Positions 43,166-55,292 of a stretch of 64,000 bases of DNA are shown here, in pieces. Under the pieces are notes generated by a model. The model saw nothing but the letters and a program-made list of their open reading frames with translations, made no database searches and had not been told where the DNA came from. Both the position numbers and the translations under genes were made by a program. Source of the DNA: Methyloversatilis sp. (GTDB taxonomy: Bacteria > Pseudomonadota > Gammaproteobacteria > Burkholderiales > Rhodocyclaceae); assembly GCA_016791045.1 (NCBI GenBank), contig JAEUNO010000047.1:62001-126000 (forward strand), written 5' to 3'. Each line of letters starts with the position of its first letter. Positions within the stretch are counted from its first letter, which is position 1.

Positions 43166-43978
43166 ATGAACCGAAAGATTTTTCCCGAACTGCTCGATCT
43201 GCTGATGTGCGAGGCGCCGCCGGCCAAGTGCGCTGCGGTGGCATCGCTGTGGGCAGACTGGCAGGCGGGGGTGGTGTTCGATCGCGCGGCAGCGCTGCCG
43301 CATGCCATCGACGAACCCGGTCGCCCGGCGCGACCCGAACTGGTCGAGCCCTCGGCGCTGCGCTCGCGCCGCGTGGGTACGCGCGAAGGTCATGCGGCGA
43401 TGATCCATGCGATCTGTCACATCGAATTCACCGCCATCAATCTTGCACTCGATGCCGCCTGGCGCTTCCGTGACCTGCCGGACGCCTACCTGGCCGACTG
43501 GCTGCGTGTGGCGGCTGACGAAGCGCGCCACTTCGGCCTGCTGCGCGCCCACCTGCAGACGCTCGGCTTCGACTATGGTGATTTTCCGGCGCACGCCGGC
43601 CTGTGGGACATGGCGCGGCGCACCGCCGATGACGTGCTGACCCGCATGGCGCTGGTGCCGCGCGTGCTCGAAGCGCGCGGGCTGGACGCCACGCCGCCCA
43701 TCATGGACAAGCTGCGCACCATCGGCGATGCGCCGGCGCTGGCCATCCTCGACCTCATCCTGAATGACGAAATCACGCATGTCGCGATCGGTGACCGCTG
43801 GTTCCGTCATGTGTGCGCACAGCGCGGACTGGCGCCCGAAGCCACCTTCCTCGCACTGTTCAATGCTTTCGATGCGCCGCGGCTGCAGCCGCCGGTCAAC
43901 GAAAAAGCCCGCCTGGCGGCGGGCTTTTCGGAAAACGAAATCGACAGCCTGACCGCTCAGCGCAGACCCGCCGCGTAG
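43166..43978 (+). CDS. DUF455 ferritin-like protein
   Basis: A 270-residue member of the DUF455 ferritin-like family. The probable diiron ligands are spread over the helices: HIEFTAINLALD, ADEARHFGLL and LNDEITHVAIGDRW. MiaE-like hydroxylase chemistry has been suggested for relatives, but the substrate is unknown. The 3' end contains an intrinsic-terminator-like hairpin inside codons for EKARLAAGF, and it overlaps the converging cytochrome gene by 22 bases. Confidence 0.9.
   Translation: MNRKIFPELLDLLMCEAPPAKCAAVASLWADWQAGVVFDRAAALPHAIDEPGRPARPELVEPSALRSRRVGTREGHAAMIHAICHIEFTAINLALDAAWRFRDLPDAYLADWLRVAADEARHFGLLRAHLQTLGFDYGDFPAHAGLWDMARRTADDVLTRMALVPRVLEARGLDATPPIMDKLRTIGDAPALAILDLILNDEITHVAIGDRWFRHVCAQRGLAPEATFLALFNAFDAPRLQPPVNEKARLAAGFSENEIDSLTAQRRPAA
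43903..43928. terminator. Bidirectional terminator hairpin inside the DUF455 coding end
   Basis: A perfect 11-bp inverted repeat (43903-43913, 43918-43928; loop tggc) with A-run left and T-run right lies within the last 25 codons of the DUF455 gene. It sits 29 bases beyond the cytochrome c4 stop on the other strand. It looks best placed to end the leftward cytochrome transcript. Confidence 0.7.
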
Positions 43979-44607
43979 TCGGACACCGCCTTGATTTCCG
44001 CGTCGGTCATCTTGATGGCAATCATCCGCATCATCTTGGCCGGGTCATTCGCGCGTTCGGCGACACGGAAGTACTTCAACTGCGCTTCGGTGTACTCGGC
44101 GTGCTGACCGGCGATGCGCGGGTACTGAGCCGGCATGCCGGCACCGGCCGGTCCGTGGCAGCCGGCACAGGCGGGCAGACCCTTTTCGAGGTTTCCACCA
44201 CGCCACAGGCGCTGGCCGAGTTCGATGCTTTCGCGGCTGCCCTTGGCCTTCTCCGGCGTCTGGGTCTGGCTGGCGTAGTAGGCGGACACGTTGCGCATGT
44301 CGGCTTCCGACAGGCCGGAGGCCAGTGCGCCCATGATGGCGTTGGCGCGCTCGGGCGGCTGGCCATCCTTGCTGCGGAAATTCATCAATTGCTTGTACAG
44401 GTATTCGGGGTGCTGGCCGGCCAGCTTGGGATTGACTGCGATGACGCTGTTGCCGTCGGCGCCGTGACAGGCCGCGCACACCTGGGTCGCGATGGTCTTG
44501 CCGGCCGCGATGTCCGCTTTCGGGGCGGTTTTTTCGTCAGACGCCAGCGCGCTGGCGGAAACCAGGGTCAGAGACAGGGCAAAACCGAAAGACTTGAGCG
44601 TGCGCAT
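43957..44607 (-). CDS. Cytochrome c4-like dihaem cytochrome c
   Basis: A 216-residue periplasmic protein with a signal peptide (about 1-23, ASALAS) and two cytochrome c domains. Haem motifs are CAACH (Cys44, Cys47, His48) and CAGCH (Cys147, Cys150, His151); each domain has downstream Met candidates. It likely passes electrons from complex III to terminal oxidases. ATG 44607 is preferred over an upstream start because it gives the signal peptide. It is divergent from engB, an arrangement seen in other betaproteobacteria. Confidence 0.95.
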   Translation of the reverse strand: MRTLKSFGFALSLTLVSASALASDEKTAPKADIAAGKTIATQVCAACHGADGNSVIAVNPKLAGQHPEYLYKQLMNFRSKDGQPPERANAIMGALASGLSEADMRNVSAYYASQTQTPEKAKGSRESIELGQRLWRGGNLEKGLPACAGCHGPAGAGMPAQYPRIAGQHAEYTEAQLKYFRVAERANDPAKMMRMIAIKMTDAEIKAVSDYAAGLR

Positions 44608-44696
44608 GACTATCCTTGAACGATGAATCCGGTCGATGGCCCGGTCGATGGGCGAGTCGGTGCCGGGTGGATCTATGGCCGGTTGAGTAAGGTGAT

Positions 44697-44720
44697 ACGG
44701 TAAACTCCTCATTTTACCGT
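44697..44720. promoter_or_regulatory. Inverted repeat in the cytochrome c4/engB intergenic region
   Basis: ACGGTAAA and TTTACCGT flank an eight-base spacer, giving a 24-bp symmetric site 32 bases before the engB start and 90 bases before the cytochrome start. The half-site length and spacing resemble a dimeric regulator operator. Which protein would bind is unknown. Confidence 0.5.
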
Positions 44721-44752
44721 GTTTTCCTGGGCGCGCGTGGCGCGTAATCGAT

Positions 44753-45382
44753 TTGTCCTCTCTGTTCCGCGGTGCTGCATTTCATCTGTCCGTCGCCAAG
44801 CCATCGGGCCTGCCGGCGCCTGCCGGCCCGGAAATCGCATTTGCCGGCCGTTCCAATGCGGGTAAATCGAGTGCCATCAATACGCTGGTCGGCCACACGC
44901 GTCTGGCTTTCGTCAGCAAGACGCCCGGGCGCACCCAGCTGATCAACTACTTCACGCTGGTTCGCGGCGGCTTTCTGGTCGACCTGCCCGGCTACGGCTA
45001 TGCCCAGGTGCCGATCGAAGTCCGCAAGGCCTGGGCGGGGCTGATCGAGCGCTACCTGAAGGAACGCGAAAGCCTGGCCGGCCTCGTGCTCATCATGGAT
45101 GCGCGCCACCCGCTCACGCCTCTGGACTGGAACATGATCGAATGGTTCTCGGTGAGCGGCAAGCCGATGCATGTTTTGCTGACCAAGGCCGACAAGCTGA
45201 CCCGCAGCGCTCAGGCGGCAACGCTGGCCGACGTGCGCAGACAGCTGTCCGGCATGGGCGAGCAGGTCAGCGTTCAACTGTTCTCCAGCCTGAAGAAGAC
45301 CGGTGTCGAGGAAGCCGAGGCGGCCGTTTCGCCATGGCTGGCTGCGCATCTGCCGGATCAGGCTTCGTCGACACCGGTCTGA
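44753..45382 (+). CDS. engB: Ribosome biogenesis GTPase EngB/YsxC
   Basis: A 209-residue P-loop GTPase needed for 50S assembly. G1 is GRSNAGKSS (about 32-40), G3 DLPGYG, and G4 TKADKL, all intact. The start is TTG 44753; no ATG/GTG gives a complete N-terminus ([12 protein letters not shown]), so the TTG is well supported. The Shine-Dalgarno is poor. The following 288-base gap to hemB is not empty: it carries a candidate RNA gene on the opposite strand. Confidence 0.95.
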   Translation: MSSLFRGAAFHLSVAKPSGLPAPAGPEIAFAGRSNAGKSSAINTLVGHTRLAFVSKTPGRTQLINYFTLVRGGFLVDLPGYGYAQVPIEVRKAWAGLIERYLKERESLAGLVLIMDARHPLTPLDWNMIEWFSVSGKPMHVLLTKADKLTRSAQAATLADVRRQLSGMGEQVSVQLFSSLKKTGVEEAEAAVSPWLAAHLPDQASSTPV

Positions 45383-47360
<1,978 letters not shown>

Positions 47361-47411
47361 GTCTTACCCCCTCCGGGGGACGGGCCGGGCGGCGCCGGGC
47401 CCAGGGGGACG

Positions 47412-48846
<1,435 letters not shown>

Positions 48847-48916
48847 GGCTTTCCCTTTCATGTCTGGTGCGGGGAGCGCCCGCGTGCTTCCAAACTAGGG
48901 TCGGGAAAAAGTGATT

Positions 48917-49366
48917 TCAAGACCGCCGCAGCAACGCCTTGCGCTGGGTCAACATCCGTATCGCATCGCGATTGGTCCACGAGAACACGGCGTCAAGCGC
49001 CTCGCGCCAGGGCAGCCAGCGCCAGTCGCGGTGCTCGTCGGGTGCCAGCGTGATCGGCGTGTTGCGCGGCACGCACAGGCTGAACAGGTGTTCGGTGTTG
49101 TGGGTGACCCCTGGCAGGTAGCGCTGGCGCCACATCGGGAAGATTTCGAAGCGGCTGCTGTGATGCCAGCGCTCGAAGTGCTCGACCGGGGCGAGGATGC
49201 CGGTTTCTTCGGCCGCTTCACGCTGTGCTGCCTCGGCCAGCGTTTCGCCGGCTTCGACGCTGCCGGTGACCGACTGCCAGAAGCCCGGGTGCTTCGCCCG
49301 CTCGATCAGCAGGATGTCGCCACAGGCGCTGTGGATCAGCACCAGGACCGACTGCGGCCGCTTCAT
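48917..49366 (-). CDS. nudB: Dihydroneopterin triphosphate diphosphatase-like Nudix hydrolase
   Basis: A 149-residue Nudix enzyme. The Nudix box is complete (GSVEAGETLAEAAQREAAEETG). The surrounding sequence KRPQSVLVLIH and FWQSVTGS is the NudB signature, pointing to folate synthesis. Its ATG 49366 overlaps the barstar stop (ATGA), so its translation depends on that gene. Confidence 0.92.
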   Translation of the reverse strand: MKRPQSVLVLIHSACGDILLIERAKHPGFWQSVTGSVEAGETLAEAAQREAAEETGILAPVEHFERWHHSSRFEIFPMWRQRYLPGVTHNTEHLFSLCVPRNTPITLAPDEHRDWRWLPWREALDAVFSWTNRDAIRMLTQRKALLRRS

Positions 49367-49818
49367 GCGCTGGCCATGAAAGGACGCGCCAGCGTATTCG
49401 GCTGGTCGATCAGCACCCAGAACGGCGTGCCGCGCGAGCGCCATTCGGCGGCAGCCTCGTCGAGCACGGCGACGATGGCATTGAAGTCGTCCTTGCAGTG
49501 TTCGACCGGCTTCGCACAGCCACTCAGGTGCACCAGATAGCCGCCGGCCGGAATCCACGACAGGTCGCCGAGGCAGTCGCCGAGCGCGTCGAGATTGTGG
49601 CCGAAGGTGGCCGGAAAGCCGAAGGTGTCGGCGAAAGCCAGCAACAGCGCAGTCCGGTCGCGTGCGTCCTTCAGATCGAGACCGATCAGCAGCAGTCCGG
49701 CCTGATCGGCCACGCGCGCTGCGCGGGCGGCCGCGGTGGGCTGCGCGAAAAACACGCCGCTGCGCGAGGCGTCGCGCAATCGCGCCTCCATCGAGGTCGG
49801 TGGCGGCAGGGAAGACAT
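49363..49818 (-). CDS. Barstar-family ribonuclease inhibitor
   Basis: A 151-residue cytoplasmic protein. After a variable N-terminus it has the barstar fold with LDLKDARDRTALLLAFADTFGFPATFGHNLDALGDCLGDL, the conserved Asn-Leu-Asp-Ala-Leu segment, and ILxx-like C-terminal strand FWVLIDQPNTLA. In characterised pairs barstar blocks barnase before export. Here the adjacent upstream gene is exactly a barnase-type secreted RNase, two bases away. Confidence 0.9.
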   Translation of the reverse strand: MSSLPPPTSMEARLRDASRSGVFFAQPTAAARAARVADQAGLLLIGLDLKDARDRTALLLAFADTFGFPATFGHNLDALGDCLGDLSWIPAGGYLVHLSGCAKPVEHCKDDFNAIVAVLDEAAAEWRSRGTPFWVLIDQPNTLARPFMASA

Positions 49819-49820
49819 GG

Positions 49821-50210
49821 TTACTCCTTGATTCTGCGGAAACTTCGGTAGTGGTCGCCGGTGTAGTAATACTCGCCCGAGCTGCGCACATCGCGTTCGG
49901 CGCCCTCGCCGGCGACGATGCGCCGCGCGCCGCGGTGATTCAAACCGGGCGTGCGCACCGTGTATTCGCGGTAATAGCCGCGCTGGCGTGCCGGCAGCAG
50001 GCGTTCGCGGTTCTGGAACACGACGCCGTCACGCGAGTAAGGAAACGGCCCGCCCTGCTTGATCAGCGTCAGCGTGCGCGCGGCCTCCGGCGGCAGTCGG
50101 TCGAGCTCGACCTCGGGCAGGCCGCCGGGCGGCGCGAAGCCGCTGAGCAGCAGCCAGAGCAGTGCGAGCACCGCACTGCGGCCGGTCCGGCGAAACGGTC
50201 CCCAGGTCAT
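49821..50210 (-). CDS. Secreted barnase-type ribonuclease
   Basis: A 129-residue protein: signal peptide (about 8-28, LALLWLLLSGFAPPGG), then a microbial RNase (N1/T1/barnase) domain with FQNRERLLP, catalytic Glu in YYREYTV, RIVAGEG and the terminal His in YYTGDHYRSF. This is the full set of catalytic residues for guanyl-preferring RNases. Start ATG 50210 lies eight bases after the aspS stop. The gene order RNase-barstar-nudB implies coexpression of toxin and inhibitor. Confidence 0.9.
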   Translation of the reverse strand: MTWGPFRRTGRSAVLALLWLLLSGFAPPGGLPEVELDRLPPEAARTLTLIKQGGPFPYSRDGVVFQNRERLLPARQRGYYREYTVRTPGLNHRGARRIVAGEGAERDVRSSGEYYYTGDHYRSFRRIKE

Positions 50211-50218
50211 CGGCGGGC

Positions 50219-52012
50219 TTACTGTGCAGGGTCCGCCTTCGCGGTATTGCGCAGGCGGATGTGCAGGTCGCGCAGCTGACGCTCGTCCACCGGGCTCGGC
50301 GCCTGCGTCAGCAGGCATTGCGCGCGCTGGGTCTTCGGGAAGGCGATCACGTCGCGGATCGATTCGGCGCCGGTCATCATCGTGACGATGCGGTCCAGAC
50401 CGAAAGCCAGGCCGCCATGCGGCGGCGCGCCGTACTTCAGCGCGTCGAGCAGGAAGCCGAATTTCAACTGTTGTTCTTCCGGACCGATGTTCAGCGCCTC
50501 GAAAACGGTTTCCTGCACGTCTGCGCGATGGATACGCACCGAGCCGCCACCGATTTCCCAGCCATTGAGCGCGAGGTCGTAGGCCTTGGCCAGACACTTG
50601 CCCGGATCGGTCTTCAGCAGGCCGATGTGCTCATCCTTCGGGCTGGTGAAGGGATGGTGGCAGGCATTCCAGCGCTTTTCGTCCTCGTCGTATTCGAACA
50701 TCGGGAAGTCGATCACCCACAGCGGGCGCCAGGCGTCGCCGGTAACGAACTTCTTTTCATGGCCGATCTTCAGGCGCAGCGCGCCCAGCGCGTCCGACAC
50801 CACCTTGCTCCTGTCGGCGCCGAAGAAAATCACGTCGCCGCTCTGCGCGCCGGTGCGCGCCATGATGGCGGCCAGCGATTCAGGGCTCAGGTTCTTGACG
50901 ATGGGCGACTGCAGGCCTTCCTCGTTCAGCTTCGTGACGTCGTTGACCTTGATGTAGGCCAGACCGCGTGCGCCGTAGATCTTGACGAATTCGGTGTAGC
51001 TGTCGATCTCGCCACGCGACAGCGAGGCGCCGCCGGGCACGCGCAGCGCGGTGACGCGGCACGCCGGGTCGTTGGCCGGGCCCGAAAACACCTTGAAGGC
51101 GACGTCCTTGACCGCATCGGCGACGTCGACCAGTTCGAGCGTGACGCGCAGATCCGGCTTGTCGGAACCGAAGCGGTCCATGGCTTCGGCGTAGGTCATG
51201 CGCGGGAACGGCGACGGCAGCTCGACCGCGAGCGCCTCCCTGAACACGTAACGGATCATCTCCTCCATCAGCGCGGTGATTTCGTGCTCGTCGAGGAAAC
51301 TGGTTTCGATATCGACCTGGGTGAATTCCGGCTGCCGGTCGGCGCGCAGGTCTTCGTCGCGGAAACACTTGGTCAATTGATAGTAGCGGTCGTAGCCGGC
51401 CACCATCAGCAGTTGCTTGAACAACTGCGGCGACTGCGGCAGGGCGAAGAAATGACCATCGTGTACGCGGCTGGGCACCAGATAGTCGCGCGCGCCTTCC
51501 GGCGTGCTCTTGGTGAGCATCGGCGTTTCGATGTCGATGAAGCCCTTCTCGTCGAGGAAGCGGCGGAATGCCATCGCGGTCTTGTAGCGCAGCATCATGT
51601 TCTTCTGCATCGCCGGGCGACGCAGGTCGATCACGCGGTGCGTCAGGCGCACCGTCTCCGACAGATTGTCGTCATCGAGCGGGAAGGGCGGCGTGACCGA
51701 CGGGTTCAGCACCTCGACTTCATGCGCCAGCACCTCGATCTGGCCGGACACCAGATTGGCGTTGGTCGTGCCTTCCGGGCGGCGGCGCACGCGGCCGGTC
51801 ACCTTCAGGCAGAACTCGTTGCGGACCGACTCGGCCACGGCAAAGGTTTGCGCGCGGTCGGGGTCGCACACGATCTGCACCAGACCTTCGCGGTCGCGCA
51901 GGTCGATGAAGATGACGCCGCCGTGATCACGCCGGCGGTGCGCCCAGCCAAACAGTGTGACGGTCTGATCAAGGTAGCCCGCATCGAGCAGGCCGCAGTA
52001 TTGCGTACGCAT
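50219..52012 (-). CDS. aspS: Aspartyl-tRNA synthetase
   Basis: A 597-residue class II synthetase of the bacterial type: N-terminal OB anticodon-binding domain (about 1-110), catalytic motifs ([25 protein letters not shown] motif 2; GLAFGLDR motif 3), and the bacterial GAD insertion (about 295-420). Length is standard. Whether it is discriminating (Asp only) or also charges tRNA-Asn cannot be told from the visible residues with confidence. Confidence 0.98.
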   Translation of the reverse strand: MRTQYCGLLDAGYLDQTVTLFGWAHRRRDHGGVIFIDLRDREGLVQIVCDPDRAQTFAVAESVRNEFCLKVTGRVRRRPEGTTNANLVSGQIEVLAHEVEVLNPSVTPPFPLDDDNLSETVRLTHRVIDLRRPAMQKNMMLRYKTAMAFRRFLDEKGFIDIETPMLTKSTPEGARDYLVPSRVHDGHFFALPQSPQLFKQLLMVAGYDRYYQLTKCFRDEDLRADRQPEFTQVDIETSFLDEHEITALMEEMIRYVFREALAVELPSPFPRMTYAEAMDRFGSDKPDLRVTLELVDVADAVKDVAFKVFSGPANDPACRVTALRVPGGASLSRGEIDSYTEFVKIYGARGLAYIKVNDVTKLNEEGLQSPIVKNLSPESLAAIMARTGAQSGDVIFFGADRSKVVSDALGALRLKIGHEKKFVTGDAWRPLWVIDFPMFEYDEDEKRWNACHHPFTSPKDEHIGLLKTDPGKCLAKAYDLALNGWEIGGGSVRIHRADVQETVFEALNIGPEEQQLKFGFLLDALKYGAPPHGGLAFGLDRIVTMMTGAESIRDVIAFPKTQRAQCLLTQAPSPVDERQLRDLHIRLRNTAKADPAQ

Positions 52013-52034
52013 GGTGTGTTTCCGGAAGAGAGAA

Positions 52035-52052
52035 GGGGCGCGGCCGCGCCCC
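52035..52052. repeat. 18-bp perfect palindrome between DUF502 and aspS
   Basis: ggggcgcgg/ccgcgcccc lies in the 44-base gap. On the minus strand (direction of transcription) it is followed by TTCTCTCTTCC, only weakly U-rich, so it may act as a leaky terminator or RNA-end stabiliser before aspS. Confidence 0.55.
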
Positions 52053-52056
52053 GGTT

Positions 52057-52686
52057 TCAGTTATCGAGTGCGGGCACGACCGTCTTCTGTACCCTGGGTT
52101 TGCGGGCGGGCGGCACAACGCCCATCGACACGATGTACTTCAGCGCTTCGTCCACCGTCATGTCGAGTTCGATCGCCTCGCTGCGCGGCACCATCAGGAA
52201 AAAGCCGGAGGTCGGATTGGGCGTGGTCGGCACATAGACGCTGATGTGGTCGGTCAGATGGTTGGCCACGTCGCCGCCCGGCTGTCCGGTCATGAAGGCG
52301 ATGGTCCAGCTGCCGTGGCGCGGGTACTGGATCAGCATCGCCTTGCGGAAGGCCTCGCCCGAGCTGGAAAACAGCGTGTCCGATACCTGCTTGACGCCGT
52401 TGTAGATCGACTTGACCACCGGAATGCGCGACAGCAGGCTTTCCCAGTAGCGCAGCAGGCGCTGGCCGATGATGTTGTGACCCACGACGCCACTGATCAG
52501 GATGATCAGCACGGTCAGGATAACGCCCAGACCCGGAATGTCGAACCCGAAAAGCTGCTCCGGCCGCCATTTGTAGGGCACCAGAAGCATGGTTGAATCG
52601 AGCGTGCCGAGAATCCACGCGAGCACCCAGAGGGTGATCGCGAGCGGAATCCACATCAGCAGACCGGTGATGAAATAACGTTTCAT
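52057..52686 (-). CDS. DUF502 membrane protein
   Basis: A 209-residue protein with two transmembrane helices near the N-terminus (about 5-27 and 58-82) and a soluble part (about 90-195) with [22 protein letters not shown] and [18 protein letters not shown], the DUF502 hallmarks. Function is unknown; relatives are often beside fmdB and aspS, as here. The start overlaps the fmdB stop by one base. Confidence 0.92.
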   Translation of the reverse strand: MKRYFITGLLMWIPLAITLWVLAWILGTLDSTMLLVPYKWRPEQLFGFDIPGLGVILTVLIILISGVVGHNIIGQRLLRYWESLLSRIPVVKSIYNGVKQVSDTLFSSSGEAFRKAMLIQYPRHGSWTIAFMTGQPGGDVANHLTDHISVYVPTTPNPTSGFFLMVPRSEAIELDMTVDEALKYIVSMGVVPPARKPRVQKTVVPALDN

Positions 52687-53006
52687 CAATGGCAGGCGCA
52701 CGGACCGCCGCACGCCTTCGGCGCGGCCGGACTGCTGTCGGTCGAAGCCGGCTCGGCAGAGGATCCCGATGACGCCTCCTTCGGGGCATCGGCGCCGGCT
52801 GCCGGGCTGGACGGCTTTGCGCCGCCGCCCTTGAAGTCGGTCGCATACCAGCCGCTGCCCTTGAGCTGGAAGCCGGCGGCGGAAAGCTGCTTGATGAAGG
52901 TCGATGCGCCGCAGGCCGGACAGACCGTCAGCTTCGCCTCGCTGATTTTCTGCATCACATCTTTTTCATGACCGCAGGACGAGCAGCGGTAACCGTAAAT
53001 CGGCAT
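52686..53006 (-). CDS. FmdB-family zinc-ribbon regulatory protein
   Basis: A 106-residue protein with the FmdB zinc ribbon at the N-terminus (Cys8, Cys11, Cys29, Cys32 in YRCSSCG and CPACG), the FQLKGSGWYATD segment, a Ser/Ala/Pro-rich linker and a Cys-rich end, CGGPCACH. The first member was linked to formamidase/acetamidase regulation, but the common role is unknown. It is the first gene of the fmdB-DUF502-aspS run. Confidence 0.92.
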   Translation of the reverse strand: MPIYGYRCSSCGHEKDVMQKISEAKLTVCPACGASTFIKQLSAAGFQLKGSGWYATDFKGGGAKPSSPAAGADAPKEASSGSSAEPASTDSSPAAPKACGGPCACH

Positions 53007-53127
53007 GTCAGGCTCCGGAAAACGCAGAAGTATAGATTAAGGCATTGTTGCACATGCACATTTCAGTCCATGCGCGGCAATCGTGAGGTGGGGGTTGGCG
53101 CGCCGGAATCAAGTCCGGGGCCGCCGT

Positions 53128-53982
53128 TCAGAAAGCACCGAGGTAGGTCTGGTTGATCGACTGCCCGAAAAACAGGGCCAGCACACCGGCAGCCGCCAGA
53201 TAGGGGCCGAATGGAATGGGTACGTTGCGGCCGTGCGAGCGGAAGACGATCATCGCGATGCCCACGCCTGCACCGACCAGCGACGACAGCAGGATGACCA
53301 CCGGCAGCATCTGCCAGCCGAGGAAGGCGCCGATCGCAGCCAGCAGCTTGAAGTCGCCGTAACCCATGCCCTCCTTGCCGGTAACCAGTTTGAAGGCCCA
53401 GTAGACCGACCACAACACCAGGTAGCCGACGATGGCGCCCGCCACCGCCGAGGACAGGTCGGTTAAACCGCCGACCAGATTGAGCAGCAGCCCGGCCCAG
53501 ACCAGAGGCAGCGTGATGCTGTCGGGCAGAAGCTGGGTATCGAGATCGATGAAGGTCAGTGCGATCAGCGCCCACACGAACACCAGCGCGCCAGCCAGCA
53601 GCAGCGTCGGGCCGAAACTGAGGGCGCAGGCGGTGCTGAGCAGGCCGGTCAGCAGTTCGACCAGCGGATAGCGCACGCTGATCGGCGTACGGCAGGCGCT
53701 GCAGCGACCGCGCTGCAGCGCCCATGACAACAGCGGGATGTTCTGCAGTGCGGTGATGGCGTGGCCGCAGGATGGACAGCGGGAACGCGGTGCAGAGAGG
53801 GTCAGCGGGTCAGCCGGGGCTGGCGTCTGGCCGGCAAGTTCCGCGCACTGTGCAGCCCATTCGCGTTCCATCATCAGCGGCAGGCGATGGATCACCACGT
53901 TGAGGAAGCTGCCGACGGCCAGTCCGATGAGACCGCTCAGCAGCGCCAGCGGCCCGGACTGGGCCAGCAGGTCGATGTTCAT
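53128..53982 (-). CDS. pilD: Type IV prepilin peptidase / N-methyltransferase
   Basis: A 284-residue polytopic inner-membrane aspartyl protease that cleaves and methylates prepilins. The cytoplasmic zinc motif has Cys69, Cys72, Cys94 and Cys97. The catalytic aspartates are in TFIDLDTQLLPD (Asp146/148) and MGYGDFKLLAA (about 212). It ends the pilB-pilC-pilD cluster. The coaE-zapD genes that often follow pilD are not present. Confidence 0.97.
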   Translation of the reverse strand: MNIDLLAQSGPLALLSGLIGLAVGSFLNVVIHRLPLMMEREWAAQCAELAGQTPAPADPLTLSAPRSRCPSCGHAITALQNIPLLSWALQRGRCSACRTPISVRYPLVELLTGLLSTACALSFGPTLLLAGALVFVWALIALTFIDLDTQLLPDSITLPLVWAGLLLNLVGGLTDLSSAVAGAIVGYLVLWSVYWAFKLVTGKEGMGYGDFKLLAAIGAFLGWQMLPVVILLSSLVGAGVGIAMIVFRSHGRNVPIPFGPYLAAAGVLALFFGQSINQTYLGAF

Positions 53983-54000
53983 GAAGTGACCCGCCTGCGC

Positions 54001-55233
54001 TCAGACCGACTGCGCGACCTTGAAGATCGGCAGATACATGGCCACCACCAGCCCGCCGATCAACGTACCCAGTACCACCATGATGATCGGCTCCAGAAGA
54101 CTGGACAGCGCCTCCACCGAGTCATCGACTTCCTGCTCGAAGAAGTCGGCCACCTTGGACAGCATGGCGTCGAGCTGCCCGGATTCCTCGCCGATCGACG
54201 CCATCTGGATCACCATCACCGGGAACACATTCGTATTCTGCATCGCCACCGTGAGGCTGGTACCGGTACTCACCTCCGACTGGATCTGCTTGGTTGCCAT
54301 GCGGTAGATGTGATTGCCGGCGGCGCCGCCGACCGAATCGAGCGCTTCGACCAGCGGTACGCCGGCCGCGAACATCGTCGACAGCGTGCGTGCCCAGCGC
54401 GCAATGGTGGCCTTGCGCACGATGTCGCCCATCACCGGCAACCGGAGCAGCAGCCGGTCGACGGCAATCTGCAGCGGCAGCGATCGCTTGAGCATGTACG
54501 CGAAGCTGATGAAGGCGCCGGCGGCGACGAGCGCGATGAGCCAGGAATAGGCGACGAAGGCATCCGAGATCGCAATGACGACCAGCGTCGGTGCCGGCAG
54601 GTCGGCGCCAAAGCTCGAAAAAACCTTCTTGAACTCCGGGATGACGAAAATCATGATCACCGCGGTGATGATGATTGCGATCCCCAGCACCGATGCCGGA
54701 TAGAACATGGCCGACTTGATCTTGCCCTTGATGGCCAGGATCTTCTCGCGATAGGTCGCCAGCCGGTCGAGCAGGCTGTCGAGAATACCGGCCTGTTCGC
54801 CGGCCGACACCAGGTTGCAGAACAGGGGATCGAAGTGTTGCGGGTATTTGCGGAAGGCCTGGTTGAGGCTCGAACCGGATTCCACTTCGAGTTTGATGTC
54901 GCCCAGCAGACGTGACACGGCGCCGTTCGCAGCGCCCTTGCCGACGATGTCGAAGGCCTGCAGCAGGGGTACGCCTGCTTTCATCATCGTCGCGAGTTGG
55001 CGCGTGAACAGCGTGATGTCCTTTTCGGTCACCTTGCCGCCGCGCCCGAAGCTGCGCTTCTTGACCTTGGTGACCAGAATGCCCTGACGGCGGAGTGTGG
55101 CCTGGACCATGGCTTCGCCGCCGGCGCGCATTTCTCCGCGCACCTGCTTGCCACTCTTGTCCTTGCCTTCCCAGTTGAATACCTGGTCCTTGGAACCGCT
55201 GTCCTTGCGTACGGGTCGGGTTGCGGTGGCCAA
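54001..55233 (-). CDS. pilC: Type IV pilus inner-membrane platform protein PilC
   Basis: A 410-residue protein with two GspF/PilC domains (about 75-195 and 275-400), each ending in transmembrane helices. Characteristic segments are FTRQLATMMKAGVPLLQAFD and WARTLSTMFAAGVPLVEALD. The N-terminus is basic and cytoplasmic. It couples the PilB motor to the pilus. It is followed by pilD after 18 bases. Confidence 0.97.
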   Translation of the reverse strand: MATATRPVRKDSGSKDQVFNWEGKDKSGKQVRGEMRAGGEAMVQATLRRQGILVTKVKKRSFGRGGKVTEKDITLFTRQLATMMKAGVPLLQAFDIVGKGAANGAVSRLLGDIKLEVESGSSLNQAFRKYPQHFDPLFCNLVSAGEQAGILDSLLDRLATYREKILAIKGKIKSAMFYPASVLGIAIIITAVIMIFVIPEFKKVFSSFGADLPAPTLVVIAISDAFVAYSWLIALVAAGAFISFAYMLKRSLPLQIAVDRLLLRLPVMGDIVRKATIARWARTLSTMFAAGVPLVEALDSVGGAAGNHIYRMATKQIQSEVSTGTSLTVAMQNTNVFPVMVIQMASIGEESGQLDAMLSKVADFFEQEVDDSVEALSSLLEPIIMVVLGTLIGGLVVAMYLPIFKVAQSV

Positions 55234-55292
55234 ATCAAGCTCCTAGCGCGGTATGTCCGCTCGTGCTGGCGCGGCGGGGATGCCGCGACCGT

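Noticed and set aside
50162..52237. 691-codon plus-strand frame opposite aspS
   Set aside because: Antisense of a complete aspartyl-tRNA synthetase; no motifs of its own.
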